Made by a program: the position numbers and the translations under genes
NCBI RefSeq assembly: GCF_013369385.1
Contig: NZ_SZTO01000014.1
Coordinates: 101,879-165,878, forward strand
Direction of reading: 5' to 3'
DNA from: Vibrio sp. 05-20-BW147
Lineage (GTDB): Bacteria > Pseudomonadota > Gammaproteobacteria > Enterobacterales > Vibrionaceae
DNA length: 64,000 nucleotides
Part shown: positions 53,711 to 63,044 of the stretch, piece after piece
How the letters are laid out: each line of letters begins with the position of its first letter
Position numbering within the stretch: position 1 is the first letter of the stretch
Notes under the pieces: generated by a model
What the model was told of the DNA's origin: nothing
Seen by the model: only the letters and a program-made list of their open reading frames with translations
The model's database searches: none

Positions 53711-54859
53711 ATGAAGTTTACTTATTCCAACCCTACGCAAATTTTCTTTGGCCAAGGTCAGATCCAAGCGATTACTCAAGCGATTTCCCCTGAGAAAAAA
53801 GTGCTCGTCATTTATGGTGGCGGCTCAATTAAGAAAAACGGTGTGTATGATCAAATCGTGGCGGCTCTAGACGGCTATCATTGGCAAGAGTTTTCCGGCG
53901 TTGAACCTAACCCAACCAAAGAGACACTGGACAAAGCAGTGGCTGTCGTAAAAGAAGACAACATCGATTTTATTCTTGCTGTTGGCGGCGGCTCTGTGAT
54001 CGACGGTTCTAAATACGTGGCCGCATCTGCCCATTACCAAGGCGACGGCTGGGACATCCTCACTGGTAAGCATCATGTTACGTCAGCAACACCACTGGGC
54101 GCGGTGTTGACACTTCCAGCAACAGGTTCAGAGTCCAACTCTGGCGCAGTCATTACTAAGGCGGAAACCCAAGACAAACTCGCCTTCTTGAGCCCTTACG
54201 TTCAACCGACCTTCGCTGTAATGGATCCTGACGTGATGAAAACACTGCCTGAGAAACAGCTGCTCAATGGTATCGTTGATGCTTGGGTACACGTTTGTGA
54301 ACAGTACATTACTCGCCCTTCCGGTGCGATGGTGCAAGATGCCTACGCCGAAGCGTTATTGAAAACGCTGAAAAATCTCGGTGATCGCTTTGCACAGCGC
54401 GACAGTGATGAATGGCGTGCAAACCTGATGTGGGCAGCAAACCAAGCCCTTAACGGCTTAATTGGTTCAGGCGTCCCTCAAGACTGGGCGACGCACATGG
54501 TTGGCCACGAACTGACCGCACTTTGGGGCGTGGATCATGCGCGTTCGTTAGCGATTGTTCAGCCTTCTCTGCTTCGCAACCAAATTGAGCACAAACGCGC
54601 GAAGTTAGAGCAAATGGGTCGTGAAGTCTTTGGTTTAGAAAACGGCGAGCAGCTAGCAGAGCGTACGATTGATGCTATCGAAGCCTTCTATCATTCCCTT
54701 GATGTCTCAACAAAACTCACTGAGCATAAAGAGAGCAAAGAAGAGGCGATCGAAGCGGTGGTCACACAACTGACCAACCATGGCATGGTGGCACTGACAG
54801 AAAACCAAAGCGTGACACCAGAGCAAGTGCGTAAGATCCTTGCTGAGGCGATCGCCTGA
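53711..54859 (+). CDS. yqhD: NADPH-dependent aldehyde reductase / iron-type alcohol dehydrogenase YqhD
   Basis: 382 residues from the ATG at 53711, behind GAGGT. Group III alcohol dehydrogenase: NADPH-binding VIYGGGSIKKNGVYDQI and ILAVGGGSVIDGSKYVA, metal ligands in IVDAWVHVCEQYITRPSGA and THMVGHELTALWGVDHARS, and the TLPATGSESNSGAVI loop. It matches E. coli YqhD (387 residues) throughout. It reduces short-chain and peroxidation-derived aldehydes such as butanal, acrolein and methylglyoxal. It is controlled by the divergent YqhC-like regulator. Confidence 0.95.
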   Translation: MKFTYSNPTQIFFGQGQIQAITQAISPEKKVLVIYGGGSIKKNGVYDQIVAALDGYHWQEFSGVEPNPTKETLDKAVAVVKEDNIDFILAVGGGSVIDGSKYVAASAHYQGDGWDILTGKHHVTSATPLGAVLTLPATGSESNSGAVITKAETQDKLAFLSPYVQPTFAVMDPDVMKTLPEKQLLNGIVDAWVHVCEQYITRPSGAMVQDAYAEALLKTLKNLGDRFAQRDSDEWRANLMWAANQALNGLIGSGVPQDWATHMVGHELTALWGVDHARSLAIVQPSLLRNQIEHKRAKLEQMGREVFGLENGEQLAERTIDAIEAFYHSLDVSTKLTEHKESKEEAIEAVVTQLTNHGMVALTENQSVTPEQVRKILAEAIA

Positions 54860-54888
54860 TCCCCTTCACGTCTATCACTCAAGACTAA

Positions 54889-54923
54889 TAAAAATCCGGC
54901 ACTCGTATGCCGGATTTTTTTAA
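54889..54923 (+). terminator. Terminator of yqhD
   Basis: 11-bp stem AAAATCCGGCA (54891-54901) / TGCCGGATTTT (54908-54918), loop CTCGTA, then more T. It reaches the 3' end of the convergent response-regulator gene. Confidence 0.9.
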
Positions 54924-56185
54924 CGCGATTTGTAGTTATCCTTATCAATATCGTGCTTTTTCATGCGCAAATAGAGCTTTTTACGCGGGATCTGCAAGTA
55001 CACCGCTGCTTCCGTCACTTTTCCGGAATGCAAAAACAGCGCATCTTCAATGATCTGCTTTTCAAAATCGTCCACCAGCGTATCCAATGGTGATTGCAGT
55101 TCGTTTTGGTTCACCAGCCGCTCTTTCCCTGTCAGTTTGACAATGCCAATGGCATACAACTCTGCGACATTTCTTAACTCACGCACATTTCCTGGCCACT
55201 GATGATTACGCAACAACGAAAGATAGCTCGAATCAACGGCCGGCATCGGTTTACCCAGTTTCTGGCAACTGTGCTTAAGAAAGTGATGGAAAATGGCGGC
55301 GATGTCATCCGGCCGATGACGTAAGCTCGGCACTTGAATAGCCCCTTGATTGAGCAGATAGTAAAGCTCGGGCAACAACTGATTTTCCGACATCAGCTGT
55401 TCTGGGCTGGCATCAAACAGGGTGATCACCCGCGTTTTGCTGGCGCTGCCTCGCTCTTGCGCCAACAGCAGTTGGACAAGCTCTCGCTGCGTCTTTTCAT
55501 TCATCGATTGAACGTTCTCAATCACCAAAGTAGCCACGCTTCCATCGAAATAGCGCGCGATGGCCTCTTTGTCGTGGTCCGCGGTAAGATACAGTTCTTC
55601 CAACGTTTGATCTTTACGCGGCTGGCTCATGTCATGCAGTAGATGAGCGATGCTGTGGCGGCCTGAGCCCGATTCACCACAAATCACCACATTGGTGTTG
55701 ATCAAAGCAAACCTCGCGACGTGCTGACGAATTTGCTCAATTTGCGCCGACTTACCGACGAGCGCTTTGCCAACAGACTGCGACACGTTGCTCTTTTGCG
55801 CGGTGTAAGCTTGGCGCTCCTTGAGATACGATTTCACTTTCGTGAGCAGATCGGGCGGTGAAATCGGCTTTTCAAAAAACTCACAAGCGCCTTTTTTCAG
55901 TGCGTCCACCGCCATCGGTATATCGCCATGCCCAGTGATGACCAGCACCGGAATGTGTTCATCAATCTCTTTGATGAGCGCCAGCAGCTCCATGCCATGC
56001 ATTTGTGGCATATACATATCGAGTAAAACCACACCGGGCCAATCTTCGCTGAGATATTGGCACGCTTGCGTCGGATCATTCACCAGTTTCGCAGTCAAAC
56101 CAGAAATGGACATCAGATGCGCGTACGAGTCGAGTACATCCTGATCGTCGTCAACCAAAAGCACATCATATTGATTAATCGTCAT
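54920..56185 (-). CDS. pgtA: PgtA/DctD-like response regulator with degenerate AAA+ domain
   Basis: 421 residues from the ATG at 56185, which lies inside the last codons of the sensor gene (11-nt overlap). The receiver is intact (D11-D14 acidic cluster, D56 in VVLLDMYMPQMHG, K in FFEKPI). The central domain is a relic of a sigma-54 AAA+ module. Walker A reads GESGSGRH with Arg for the key Lys, the Walker B region reads ATLVIENVQS, and the GAFTGA loop that contacts sigma-54 is missing. NHQWPGNVRELRNVAELYAI and a Fis-type HTH (VTEAAVYLQIPRKKLYLRMK) remain. It probably acts as a plain DNA-binding activator. With the next two genes it forms a Pgt-type signalling set. Confidence 0.85.
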   Translation of the reverse strand: MTINQYDVLLVDDDQDVLDSYAHLMSISGLTAKLVNDPTQACQYLSEDWPGVVLLDMYMPQMHGMELLALIKEIDEHIPVLVITGHGDIPMAVDALKKGACEFFEKPISPPDLLTKVKSYLKERQAYTAQKSNVSQSVGKALVGKSAQIEQIRQHVARFALINTNVVICGESGSGRHSIAHLLHDMSQPRKDQTLEELYLTADHDKEAIARYFDGSVATLVIENVQSMNEKTQRELVQLLLAQERGSASKTRVITLFDASPEQLMSENQLLPELYYLLNQGAIQVPSLRHRPDDIAAIFHHFLKHSCQKLGKPMPAVDSSYLSLLRNHQWPGNVRELRNVAELYAIGIVKLTGKERLVNQNELQSPLDTLVDDFEKQIIEDALFLHSGKVTEAAVYLQIPRKKLYLRMKKHDIDKDNYKSR

Positions 56186-58538
56186 GAGGCATCTCCAATA
56201 CCACCATGGCTCCACCTTTTGCGTTGGAAGCCAAGTAAATGTTTCCGTTATATTTTTCTATGATTGATTTACAGATGTTCATACCAAGTCCGAGACCGAT
56301 TTCTTTTGTAGTCGTAAATGGGGTAAAGAGGCGATCAACAATGTCCGGCGCAAAGCCCTTACCGTTATCGCATACCGCAATCGCATGGTGCGTTTGCGTA
56401 GAATACAAATGGCACAGCTCAATCACACGCTCTGCACCATTGGCTTCGCTCAACGCATCGCAACTGTTCACCATCAAGTTAATGAGCACCTGTTCGTAGG
56501 CGACCAAGCTGCCTTGCACCATCAGGGTTTTGTCTAGCTGATTGCGAATTTGAATTTGCTGCCTTTTGGCTCGCGTGTTAACGAGCAACATTGAGTGCTC
56601 TGCGACATCGTGCAACTCTATCGATGCGGACGTTGGCTCGCCATCCGATTTCTTCGCAAAGTGACGCAAACCATTGACGATTTTACTCATGCGCTCTTTG
56701 AGGCTTTCGATGTGCGTTAATGACGTTGCGACCTGCTCACTGTCCGCCTTCTGGTTAAACAAATTGGCGCTATAAAGATAGGTAGACATCGCATTAAGCG
56801 GCTGATTTAACTCGTGCGCTAAACTGGTCATCGCTTGCCCTACCACCGCCATTTTTGCCGCCTGAATCAGCTCGGATTGCGTTTTCTTCAAATGCGATTC
56901 CGCTTTTTGCCGCTCTTGAATTTCCAGCTTGAGCTGGCGATTTCGCTCCGTCACATCGCGGGTTTTCTCAGCCACTCTTTGCTCTAAGATGCGATTCGCC
57001 TGAATCTGTTCGGTTACGTCGGTGATGGTGATGATCACTTTTTCACAATGACCGTGAGTAAATAGGCTGAACTCGCAATGTAAAAAACGCCCATAAGGAT
57101 CGTCCGCCAATGACATGGTGAGTTCGCTTCGGCACTCGCGCATTAAGGTGGAATCGGCATCAAATTGGGCGCGTAATGCCTCAAACCAATGCTCAGGAAA
57201 GGCTGACCAAATCGGCAACTCGGTAATGGCATCGTCTAACTCCAATAAGCGTCTTGCACTGACATTCGCCGATTCAACCCAGCCACCCAAGCTGACCGTC
57301 ATCAGACTGGCGCTGGTGTTGTTGATTAAGCTTAGAGCGTTGGTTCGCTGCATCTCTTTCACTTTGTCACCGTATTCGATCAGCTTGGCACTTAAGCGGC
57401 CAATCTCATCGTTGCCGTCAACACGAATTGGGTGGTGTAAATCATCATTGATGATCGCATCAATGCTGTTACTCAAATTGGCCAAGCGCGCCACGATACG
57501 CTGATAAATAAAGTAGTACGCCAAAATCAAACTGGTGAGGATCGACACCGCAAAGCAGATGAGCAACACGCGGTTGCCCACACTGACCATCTCAGTGGTG
57601 TCTTGTTTGACTTCATAGAAAGCTTTGTCTGCCGACGCAACAATGCCGCCAATTTGGTTGTGAATCGTACCGATTTGGCGATCAATATCGCGCTGCTGCA
57701 CTTCAATTCTCTCGCGGATGGAAACGTAATCGAGCAGTTGCTGGTGCAAGAAACCTTCAATTTGCAGCAAGGTTGTTAACTCACCGACTAACTGTTGGTA
57801 TGCGATGGACGATGGCCATTCAAAAATGGGCTGGCTCAAACGGTGAAGCTCTTCGGTACGATACTGAATCACTTTCATGCCGTTATTCACATGTCCCAAC
57901 TGCGTTGCGCTCACCACATCTAACGCCAATTCGTAAATCGTGGATTCGAGATCCAATACCTGTTGAATCACGTTCAACTGTTTAAGTAACGCATCGGTTT
58001 TGGCCTGTTTCTGATTGCGTGACATCTGCCAATCTATCTCTTGGCGTAAAGGCATCAGCTCGGTGCGAATGTCTTGATGAATCCAATCAAGTTGTTCTTT
58101 CAGTAGATCGATTTTTCGCTGCGCATCAATGCGTTTAGACACCAGATAACCATAGAGATCAATACTGCTCGCAAGCGAGGTGTACGACTCAGCGAGGGCA
58201 CTCAGCGAGTCATGCGTGGCTTCGTCGGCGCGTTGCACGCGTTCAACAATCTGCTTGGTATCGCTTAATTGCTTGCTCAAGGAAAGCAAGTGGTTGTCGA
58301 GTTGAACTTTGCTTGTTACTCGTTCGATCTGAGAGATTTTACGTCGCACTTCACTGCTTTTGCTCTCAAGCAAATAACTGGCGTTGTAGCGCGGCACGTT
58401 TTCTTCCAACAACCCGCTGACTCGCAGATCGAGCTGATTCCAAGTCATCCACGCAATCACACAAACGAGAGTTAACAGCAAGGTGCTGCCAGTAAACGCG
58501 GCGACCAGTTTTACCCCAATGGTGTTGTATCTACGCAT
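56175..58538 (-). CDS. pgtB: PgtB-like membrane sensor histidine kinase
   Basis: 787 residues. Transmembrane 1 (about 10-30), a long helical periplasmic domain (about 35-325), transmembrane 2 (about 328-350), then HAMP. A PAS-like segment covers about 400-510. A coiled coil leads to a HisKA region with the phosphorylated His in SLAHELNQPLNAMSTYLY. HATPase_c follows with VCDNGKGF, FTPFTTTKEIGLGLGMNICK. It is of the DctB/PgtB class. It signals to the overlapping response regulator. In Salmonella PgtB works with PgtC to sense phosphoglycerate; the same is inferred here from gene order. Confidence 0.85.
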   Translation of the reverse strand: MRRYNTIGVKLVAAFTGSTLLLTLVCVIAWMTWNQLDLRVSGLLEENVPRYNASYLLESKSSEVRRKISQIERVTSKVQLDNHLLSLSKQLSDTKQIVERVQRADEATHDSLSALAESYTSLASSIDLYGYLVSKRIDAQRKIDLLKEQLDWIHQDIRTELMPLRQEIDWQMSRNQKQAKTDALLKQLNVIQQVLDLESTIYELALDVVSATQLGHVNNGMKVIQYRTEELHRLSQPIFEWPSSIAYQQLVGELTTLLQIEGFLHQQLLDYVSIRERIEVQQRDIDRQIGTIHNQIGGIVASADKAFYEVKQDTTEMVSVGNRVLLICFAVSILTSLILAYYFIYQRIVARLANLSNSIDAIINDDLHHPIRVDGNDEIGRLSAKLIEYGDKVKEMQRTNALSLINNTSASLMTVSLGGWVESANVSARRLLELDDAITELPIWSAFPEHWFEALRAQFDADSTLMRECRSELTMSLADDPYGRFLHCEFSLFTHGHCEKVIITITDVTEQIQANRILEQRVAEKTRDVTERNRQLKLEIQERQKAESHLKKTQSELIQAAKMAVVGQAMTSLAHELNQPLNAMSTYLYSANLFNQKADSEQVATSLTHIESLKERMSKIVNGLRHFAKKSDGEPTSASIELHDVAEHSMLLVNTRAKRQQIQIRNQLDKTLMVQGSLVAYEQVLINLMVNSCDALSEANGAERVIELCHLYSTQTHHAIAVCDNGKGFAPDIVDRLFTPFTTTKEIGLGLGMNICKSIIEKYNGNIYLASNAKGGAMVVLEMPHDD

Positions 58539-59837
58539 CTATTCTTCACCCTGCTTTTTTAGCGTTTGCAAACGTTGATTTGCTGATGCTAATTGGCGAT
58601 GAAGCGCGCCGCTGACACGATGGCTGAACTCCGCCATCACGGCCTGCGCATGGCCATCATCCGTCATCTCTTGTTGGGAAGAGAGTGCCAGTTGCATGCT
58701 CACTTCCAATACCTCTGTTTCCGTCACTGGAATATCAAAGGCAAGCTGACGAATGGACTCGAGTTGCGTTAACACGACCGGGTTATCGGCGTACGCCTTA
58801 CGCAGTTGAATGATGGTTTGCCAGGTGTCTTTTAGCTCAGGGAGGCGTTTGGTAATGGCCAAATCAAACAGGCGATTGGTCAGCACTTCTCTTTGCATTA
58901 TCGCGCTAATGTTCAACGTTGGATGATCACCATCTTTGCGCTCGGTATCATGTAGAGAAAACTTGGCAAAACTGTTTTTGCCCAACGACGCTTGCATTGG
59001 GGCAGAAAGCAGCATTGCCATAAAGTCATCCACCAACGGATCATCACTCGCACGCTGGGTTTTGGCGATATAAGTAGGCATCAAGGTAAAATCTGACTCA
59101 TAGCTAAATCCCACATGGTCAAATTTCCGCTGGATCAGAAGCGCATAGCTATCAATTGTCGGGCCCAAGCCGAATTGCCCTTTCGCTATGTAGTCACTCA
59201 CGCCAAAGCTGCGAGAAGAAATGGTCGCCAAGTTAGCACCAATGTTAATCAATAGCCGCCAACCATCCTGCCAACCGTATCGGCTTAATATGCTTTCCAC
59301 CATCATTTGTGTTGTGCCTGAACGATTTGGTGTACTCATGGTGATATGACCAAAATATTGTGGCTGGGTGAGGTCGATAAAGCGGTTAGGCACCGTTAAC
59401 TGATGCGCTTGCAAATAGTCGTGATTCCAAACAATCCCAGCCCCCGAGTAACCAATGGTTTGAACGCGTTCGCGCGGTGGCAGGACATAAAGCGCCATCC
59501 AATCGGGCAAGGTTTCGAGTTGTTCCACTTCTCCCAAACGTTCATTCTCGCAAAGCTTTTGCATCAAAAAAGGTGACGAGCTCAAAACCAAATCGATGTC
59601 TTGCATATAGGTTTTGCCGAGTAGCTGAATGCTCGACTCGCTGCGACGATGGATAAAACGAACTTCTGCATCAGGGTGACGCAACTTGAACTCATCAATT
59701 AGGATGGACAGAGGCTCTTGGGAAAAGGTGGTTAACACGACGATCTCTCTGTCTACCGACGCGGCTTGAGCTGGTATCCATGAGAGGCTCAACAACAAAG
59801 TAAGCCAGTTAAAAACCCCAAATCGCTTAATTTTCAC
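58539..59837 (-). CDS. pgtC: PgtC-like periplasmic sensory binding protein
   Basis: 432 residues from a GTG at 59837 that has AAGG upstream and gives a clean signal peptide, KIKRFGVFNWLTLLLSLSWI ending AQA. A TTG at 59867 is the longer alternative. The mature protein is a type-2 periplasmic binding fold (IVVLTTFSQEPLSILIDEFK, DIDLVLSSSPFLMQKL, NRSGTTQMMVESIL, GLGPTIDSYALL) with a C-terminal helical extension. It directly precedes the pgtB-like gene (stop and start adjacent). It presumably presents ligand status to PgtB rather than feeding an ABC transporter, since no permease is encoded. Confidence 0.82.
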   Translation of the reverse strand: MKIKRFGVFNWLTLLLSLSWIPAQAASVDREIVVLTTFSQEPLSILIDEFKLRHPDAEVRFIHRRSESSIQLLGKTYMQDIDLVLSSSPFLMQKLCENERLGEVEQLETLPDWMALYVLPPRERVQTIGYSGAGIVWNHDYLQAHQLTVPNRFIDLTQPQYFGHITMSTPNRSGTTQMMVESILSRYGWQDGWRLLINIGANLATISSRSFGVSDYIAKGQFGLGPTIDSYALLIQRKFDHVGFSYESDFTLMPTYIAKTQRASDDPLVDDFMAMLLSAPMQASLGKNSFAKFSLHDTERKDGDHPTLNISAIMQREVLTNRLFDLAITKRLPELKDTWQTIIQLRKAYADNPVVLTQLESIRQLAFDIPVTETEVLEVSMQLALSSQQEMTDDGHAQAVMAEFSHRVSGALHRQLASANQRLQTLKKQGEE

Positions 59838-60118
59838 TACCGATAACCTTAAATATTGTGCGTTCAATCAAAACTCTATTATTTGGATAAAAAGTCTTGA
59901 GATCGCCGCTGAGTCACTACTGACGCAATTTCCGTTCATTGATAGTAATTTTATCAGCAATCCGCCAGTAACGGTTATGTCATTAGGTTCACTTTTGACT
60001 CGTTAAGAAAAACAAATTGAGTCAAATCTGCCCCAAAAACGCACCTTTGTACCGATTTTTAAAGCCCTTCATCATGCTCCCGACAACACATTCTTGTTGA
60101 TTTACATGGAGAGCAAAT
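59838..60118. promoter_or_regulatory. Divergent control region pgtCBA / antiporter with inverted repeat
   Basis: 281 bp between the divergent transcripts. An inverted repeat TTTGACTC (59994-60001) / GAGTCAAA (60019-60026), 25 bp between arm starts, sits about 93-125 bp upstream of the antiporter start. It is a good candidate for the PgtA-like regulator's site. I found no -24/-12 (TGGCAC-N5-TTGC) sigma-54 promoter, which fits the regulator's missing GAFTGA. Confidence 0.45.
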
Positions 60119-61498
60119 ATGCTTAATTTCTTTAAAACTCGTCCGGATCTGCCGCCCTCAGACAGCTCCAACGAGAGTATGCTAAAACGCTATAAGAGCT
60201 ACCAATGGCAGGTGTTCTTAGGCCTCGTTTTTGGTTACGCCGTCTTTTACGTAGTACGTATGAGTTTGGGTGTTGTGAAAAAACCTATGCTCGATGCGGG
60301 CATCGTGACCATCGAAGAACTCGGTATCATGGGTTCTGCGTTCTTCTTCACTTACGCCTTCGGTAAGTTCCTTAACGGCTTCCTATCTGACTACGCCAAC
60401 ATTGGCCGCTTTATGTCGTGTTCACTACTGGTTTCGGGCGTGCTCTCGGTAGTGATGGGGATGAACACTGTAGGCTTCTTCTTTGTTCTGCTTTGGGGAT
60501 TGAACGGTTGGTTCCAATCCGTGGGTTCTGCGCCTTCGTGTGTCGCTATCTACCAGTGGTTTTCACCAAAACAACGTGGTAGCCGTTACTCGATTTGGGG
60601 TGGTTCACGTAACATTGGTGAAGGTATCACTTGGATCTTAACTGCATCACTAGTGAGCTACTTCGGCTGGCGTGCAGGTTTCATTGGTGCGGGTATCGCG
60701 GCAGTTGTTGCGGCACTGATCATGCTGAAAGTACTGAAAGACCGTCCACAAACTTACGGCTTGCCAGATCCAGGTACCGCATTTGGCGAAGGTACCGAAA
60801 TCAAGAAAGCGAACGATCCAAAAGAAACACGTCGTGCGCAGATGTTTATCCTAAAACAACCTGTTGTATGGCTAATCGCCCTGTCTTGTGCGGCGATGTA
60901 CATCTCTCGCTACGCGATGTCTTCTTGGGCGGTATTGTTCCTACAAGAGACAAAAGGCTACTCACTGATTGACGCGGGCTTTGCCATGTCAATGTACCCA
61001 ACCGCAGGCCTAGCGGGTGCGATTCTGTCGGGTATCCTTTCAGACAAGGTGTTCAAAGGTAACCGTAACATCCCTAACCTACTGTACGGATTGTCAAACA
61101 TTGCTGGTATGTGTTTGATGTTCTTCGGCCCGGATAACCGTGTTGTCGACGCAGTGGCACTGAGCATGATCGGCTTCTCTATCGGTGGTCTAGTGGTATT
61201 CCTCGCGGGTCTAATTGCATGTGACCTAATGCCGAAAAATGCGGTTGGTGCGGTAAAAGGTTTGATCGGTCTGTGTTCTTACATCGCAGCGTCAGCTCAA
61301 GAGCTTATCTCAGCTTCACTGATCACAGTAACTGAAGTGGATGGCATCAAACACTACGACTTTGGTAACGCGCAGTACTTCTGGCTCGCCGCTGGTGTGG
61401 TATCGATGCTTCTAGCGCTCACCGTATGGAACGCGAAGAAAGTGGTCGACATCGACGAAGAGCAAGACAACAAGCTTAAAGCTCGCACAGCTTCTTAA
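60119..61498 (+). CDS. Organophosphate:phosphate antiporter (UhpC/PgtP-like, MFS)
   Basis: 459 residues, twelve transmembrane helices, GGAGAGC before the ATG. It belongs to the OPA family, with FLGLVFGYAVFYVVRMSLGV, YAFGKFLNGFLSDYANIGRF, GLNGWFQSVGSAPSCVAIYQ, the SRYSIWGGSRNIGEG loop and LSGILSDKVFKGNRNIPNLL. By resemblance it is nearer to UhpC than to Salmonella PgtP. Its neighbours (Pgt-type sensing genes upstream, pyruvate kinase downstream) point to uptake of phosphoglycerate or PEP in exchange for phosphate. A role as a second sensor, as UhpC has, is an alternative. Confidence 0.88.
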   Translation: MLNFFKTRPDLPPSDSSNESMLKRYKSYQWQVFLGLVFGYAVFYVVRMSLGVVKKPMLDAGIVTIEELGIMGSAFFFTYAFGKFLNGFLSDYANIGRFMSCSLLVSGVLSVVMGMNTVGFFFVLLWGLNGWFQSVGSAPSCVAIYQWFSPKQRGSRYSIWGGSRNIGEGITWILTASLVSYFGWRAGFIGAGIAAVVAALIMLKVLKDRPQTYGLPDPGTAFGEGTEIKKANDPKETRRAQMFILKQPVVWLIALSCAAMYISRYAMSSWAVLFLQETKGYSLIDAGFAMSMYPTAGLAGAILSGILSDKVFKGNRNIPNLLYGLSNIAGMCLMFFGPDNRVVDAVALSMIGFSIGGLVVFLAGLIACDLMPKNAVGAVKGLIGLCSYIAASAQELISASLITVTEVDGIKHYDFGNAQYFWLAAGVVSMLLALTVWNAKKVVDIDEEQDNKLKARTAS

Positions 61499-61506
61499 TT
61501 GTTCAT

Positions 61507-61535
61507 TGAGCAGGAGCGCAAGCTCCTGCTGTTTC
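61507..61535 (+). terminator. Hairpin between the antiporter and pyruvate kinase genes
   Basis: 9-bp perfect stem AGCAGGAGC (61509-61517) / GCTCCTGCT (61522-61530) with a stable GCAA tetraloop, followed by a pyrimidine-rich tract with a delayed T-run. It may only partly stop transcription into pyk. Confidence 0.65.
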
Positions 61536-61574
61536 TCCTCCCCCTTTTTAGTCTCGTCGTTATAGGAATTGAAG

Positions 61575-63044
61575 ATGTGTAAAACCAAAATTGTTGCGAC
61601 TCTCGGTCCTGCTAGCCAAAGCCGCGAAAAGCTCACTCAACTGATTGAAGCGGGCGTAAACGTGGTGCGTTTAAACTTCTCACACGGCAGCGCAGAGGAA
61701 CACATTGCGCGCGCTGAAATGGTGCGTGAAATCGCACAAGATCTTAACGTCAGTGTTGGCGTTCTCGTTGACCTACAAGGTCCCAAAATTCGTATCGCTT
61801 GCTTTGAGCAAGGCTCAATTCAGCTCAAAGCAGGCGATCCCTTTATCCTAGACGGCACACTCGACCGTGAAGCGGGCAACCAAGAACGTGTTGGCTTAGA
61901 CTATCCCCAGCTGATCGACGATCTCGCCGTAGGTAATATCTTGTTGCTCGACGACGGTAGAATTCAGCTCGAAGTAACGGCCGTTGATACACAAACTCGC
62001 CTGGTCAGCACCATTGCATTAAACAGCGGCAAACTCTCCAACCGTAAAGGAATTAACTTGTTGGGTGGTGGCCTTTCAGCCCCTGCGCTGACCGACAAAG
62101 ACAAGCAAGATATCCTGACCGCTGCCGAGCTCAAGGCGGACTTTTTAGCCGTGTCGTTTCCTCGCAACGCAGAGGACATCGAGTACGCGCGTGCACTTGC
62201 CGTTCAAGCTGGCTGTTACGCCCATATCGTTGCGAAAGTAGAACGTGCTGAAGTGGTGGCCACTGAAGCAGCGATGGACGAGGTGATTCGCGCCTCCGAC
62301 GTAATCATGGTGGCACGAGGCGATCTGGGTGTTGAAATCGGTGATGCGCGTCTACCTGGCGTACAAAAAGCACTGATCGCTCGTGCGAAGTACTTAGGTA
62401 AACCGGTTATCACAGCAACGCAAATGATGGAATCGATGATCGAAAACCCATTGCCAACACGCGCAGAGGTTCTAGACGTTGCCAACGCAGTACTTGATGG
62501 CACAGATGCCGTGATGCTCTCTGCTGAATCAGCGGCAGGTCTCTATCCGGTTGAAGCGGTAGAAGCGATGGTACGCATTGCACAAGGCGTCGAGCACGAA
62601 ACCAGTTGCGCCCAAGGCTGTTGGGATAAGCTTCACCATTTGTGTAGCGATGCGGGCAAGAGCTTTGCTCTTTCATCCATGATTTCGGCAACAAAAGTAC
62701 ACAAAGATCTGGGTGTTGCTATCGTCACTCAACACGGCGAAACGCCACTGTTAATGTCTCGCTGCCAAAGCCAAGCAACCATCTGGGCGGTCTCGAACAA
62801 ACCTGAACTACTGCGTAAGCTGGCAATTTTACGTGGCGTAACCCCAGTGTATCTACCCACTTTGGATAAACGCGGTGACATTGCGCATCAACTTATTAGC
62901 CTACTAGGCGCCGATGCTAAACAGAAACAAATCTCATCCATCATGATGACCCAATTAGAGTCGGTTGAAGGTGTGGGCGATATGAATGTCTGTCGCCTAC
63001 TGAGCCTAAACGAAACAACCGTTGCAACAGCAATCGCAGCATAA
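61575..63044 (+). CDS. pyk: Pyruvate kinase, PykA (type II) like
   Basis: 489 residues from the ATG at 61575, with AGGAA six bases upstream; a TTG at 61569 is not needed. The order is classical: KIVATLGPAS, NVVRLNFSHGSAEEH, VDLQGPKIRIACFEQG, the B-domain (about 75-165), KGINLLGGGLSAPALTDKD, VARGDLGVEIGDA, ITATQMMESMIENPLPTRAE with the active site, DGTDAVMLSAESAAG and the C-terminal allosteric domain. The sequence is of the PykA type, which responds to AMP and sugar phosphates. It converts PEP and ADP to pyruvate and ATP. Its place after a phosphoglycerate/PEP antiporter suggests a dedicated copy for growth on these substrates. Confidence 0.94.
   Translation: MCKTKIVATLGPASQSREKLTQLIEAGVNVVRLNFSHGSAEEHIARAEMVREIAQDLNVSVGVLVDLQGPKIRIACFEQGSIQLKAGDPFILDGTLDREAGNQERVGLDYPQLIDDLAVGNILLLDDGRIQLEVTAVDTQTRLVSTIALNSGKLSNRKGINLLGGGLSAPALTDKDKQDILTAAELKADFLAVSFPRNAEDIEYARALAVQAGCYAHIVAKVERAEVVATEAAMDEVIRASDVIMVARGDLGVEIGDARLPGVQKALIARAKYLGKPVITATQMMESMIENPLPTRAEVLDVANAVLDGTDAVMLSAESAAGLYPVEAVEAMVRIAQGVEHETSCAQGCWDKLHHLCSDAGKSFALSSMISATKVHKDLGVAIVTQHGETPLLMSRCQSQATIWAVSNKPELLRKLAILRGVTPVYLPTLDKRGDIAHQLISLLGADAKQKQISSIMMTQLESVEGVGDMNVCRLLSLNETTVATAIAA

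Noticed and set aside
59838..60118. Sigma-54 promoter for the antiporter gene
   Set aside because: No TGGCAC-N5-TTGC-like pair was found, and the regulator lacks the sigma-54 contact loop.
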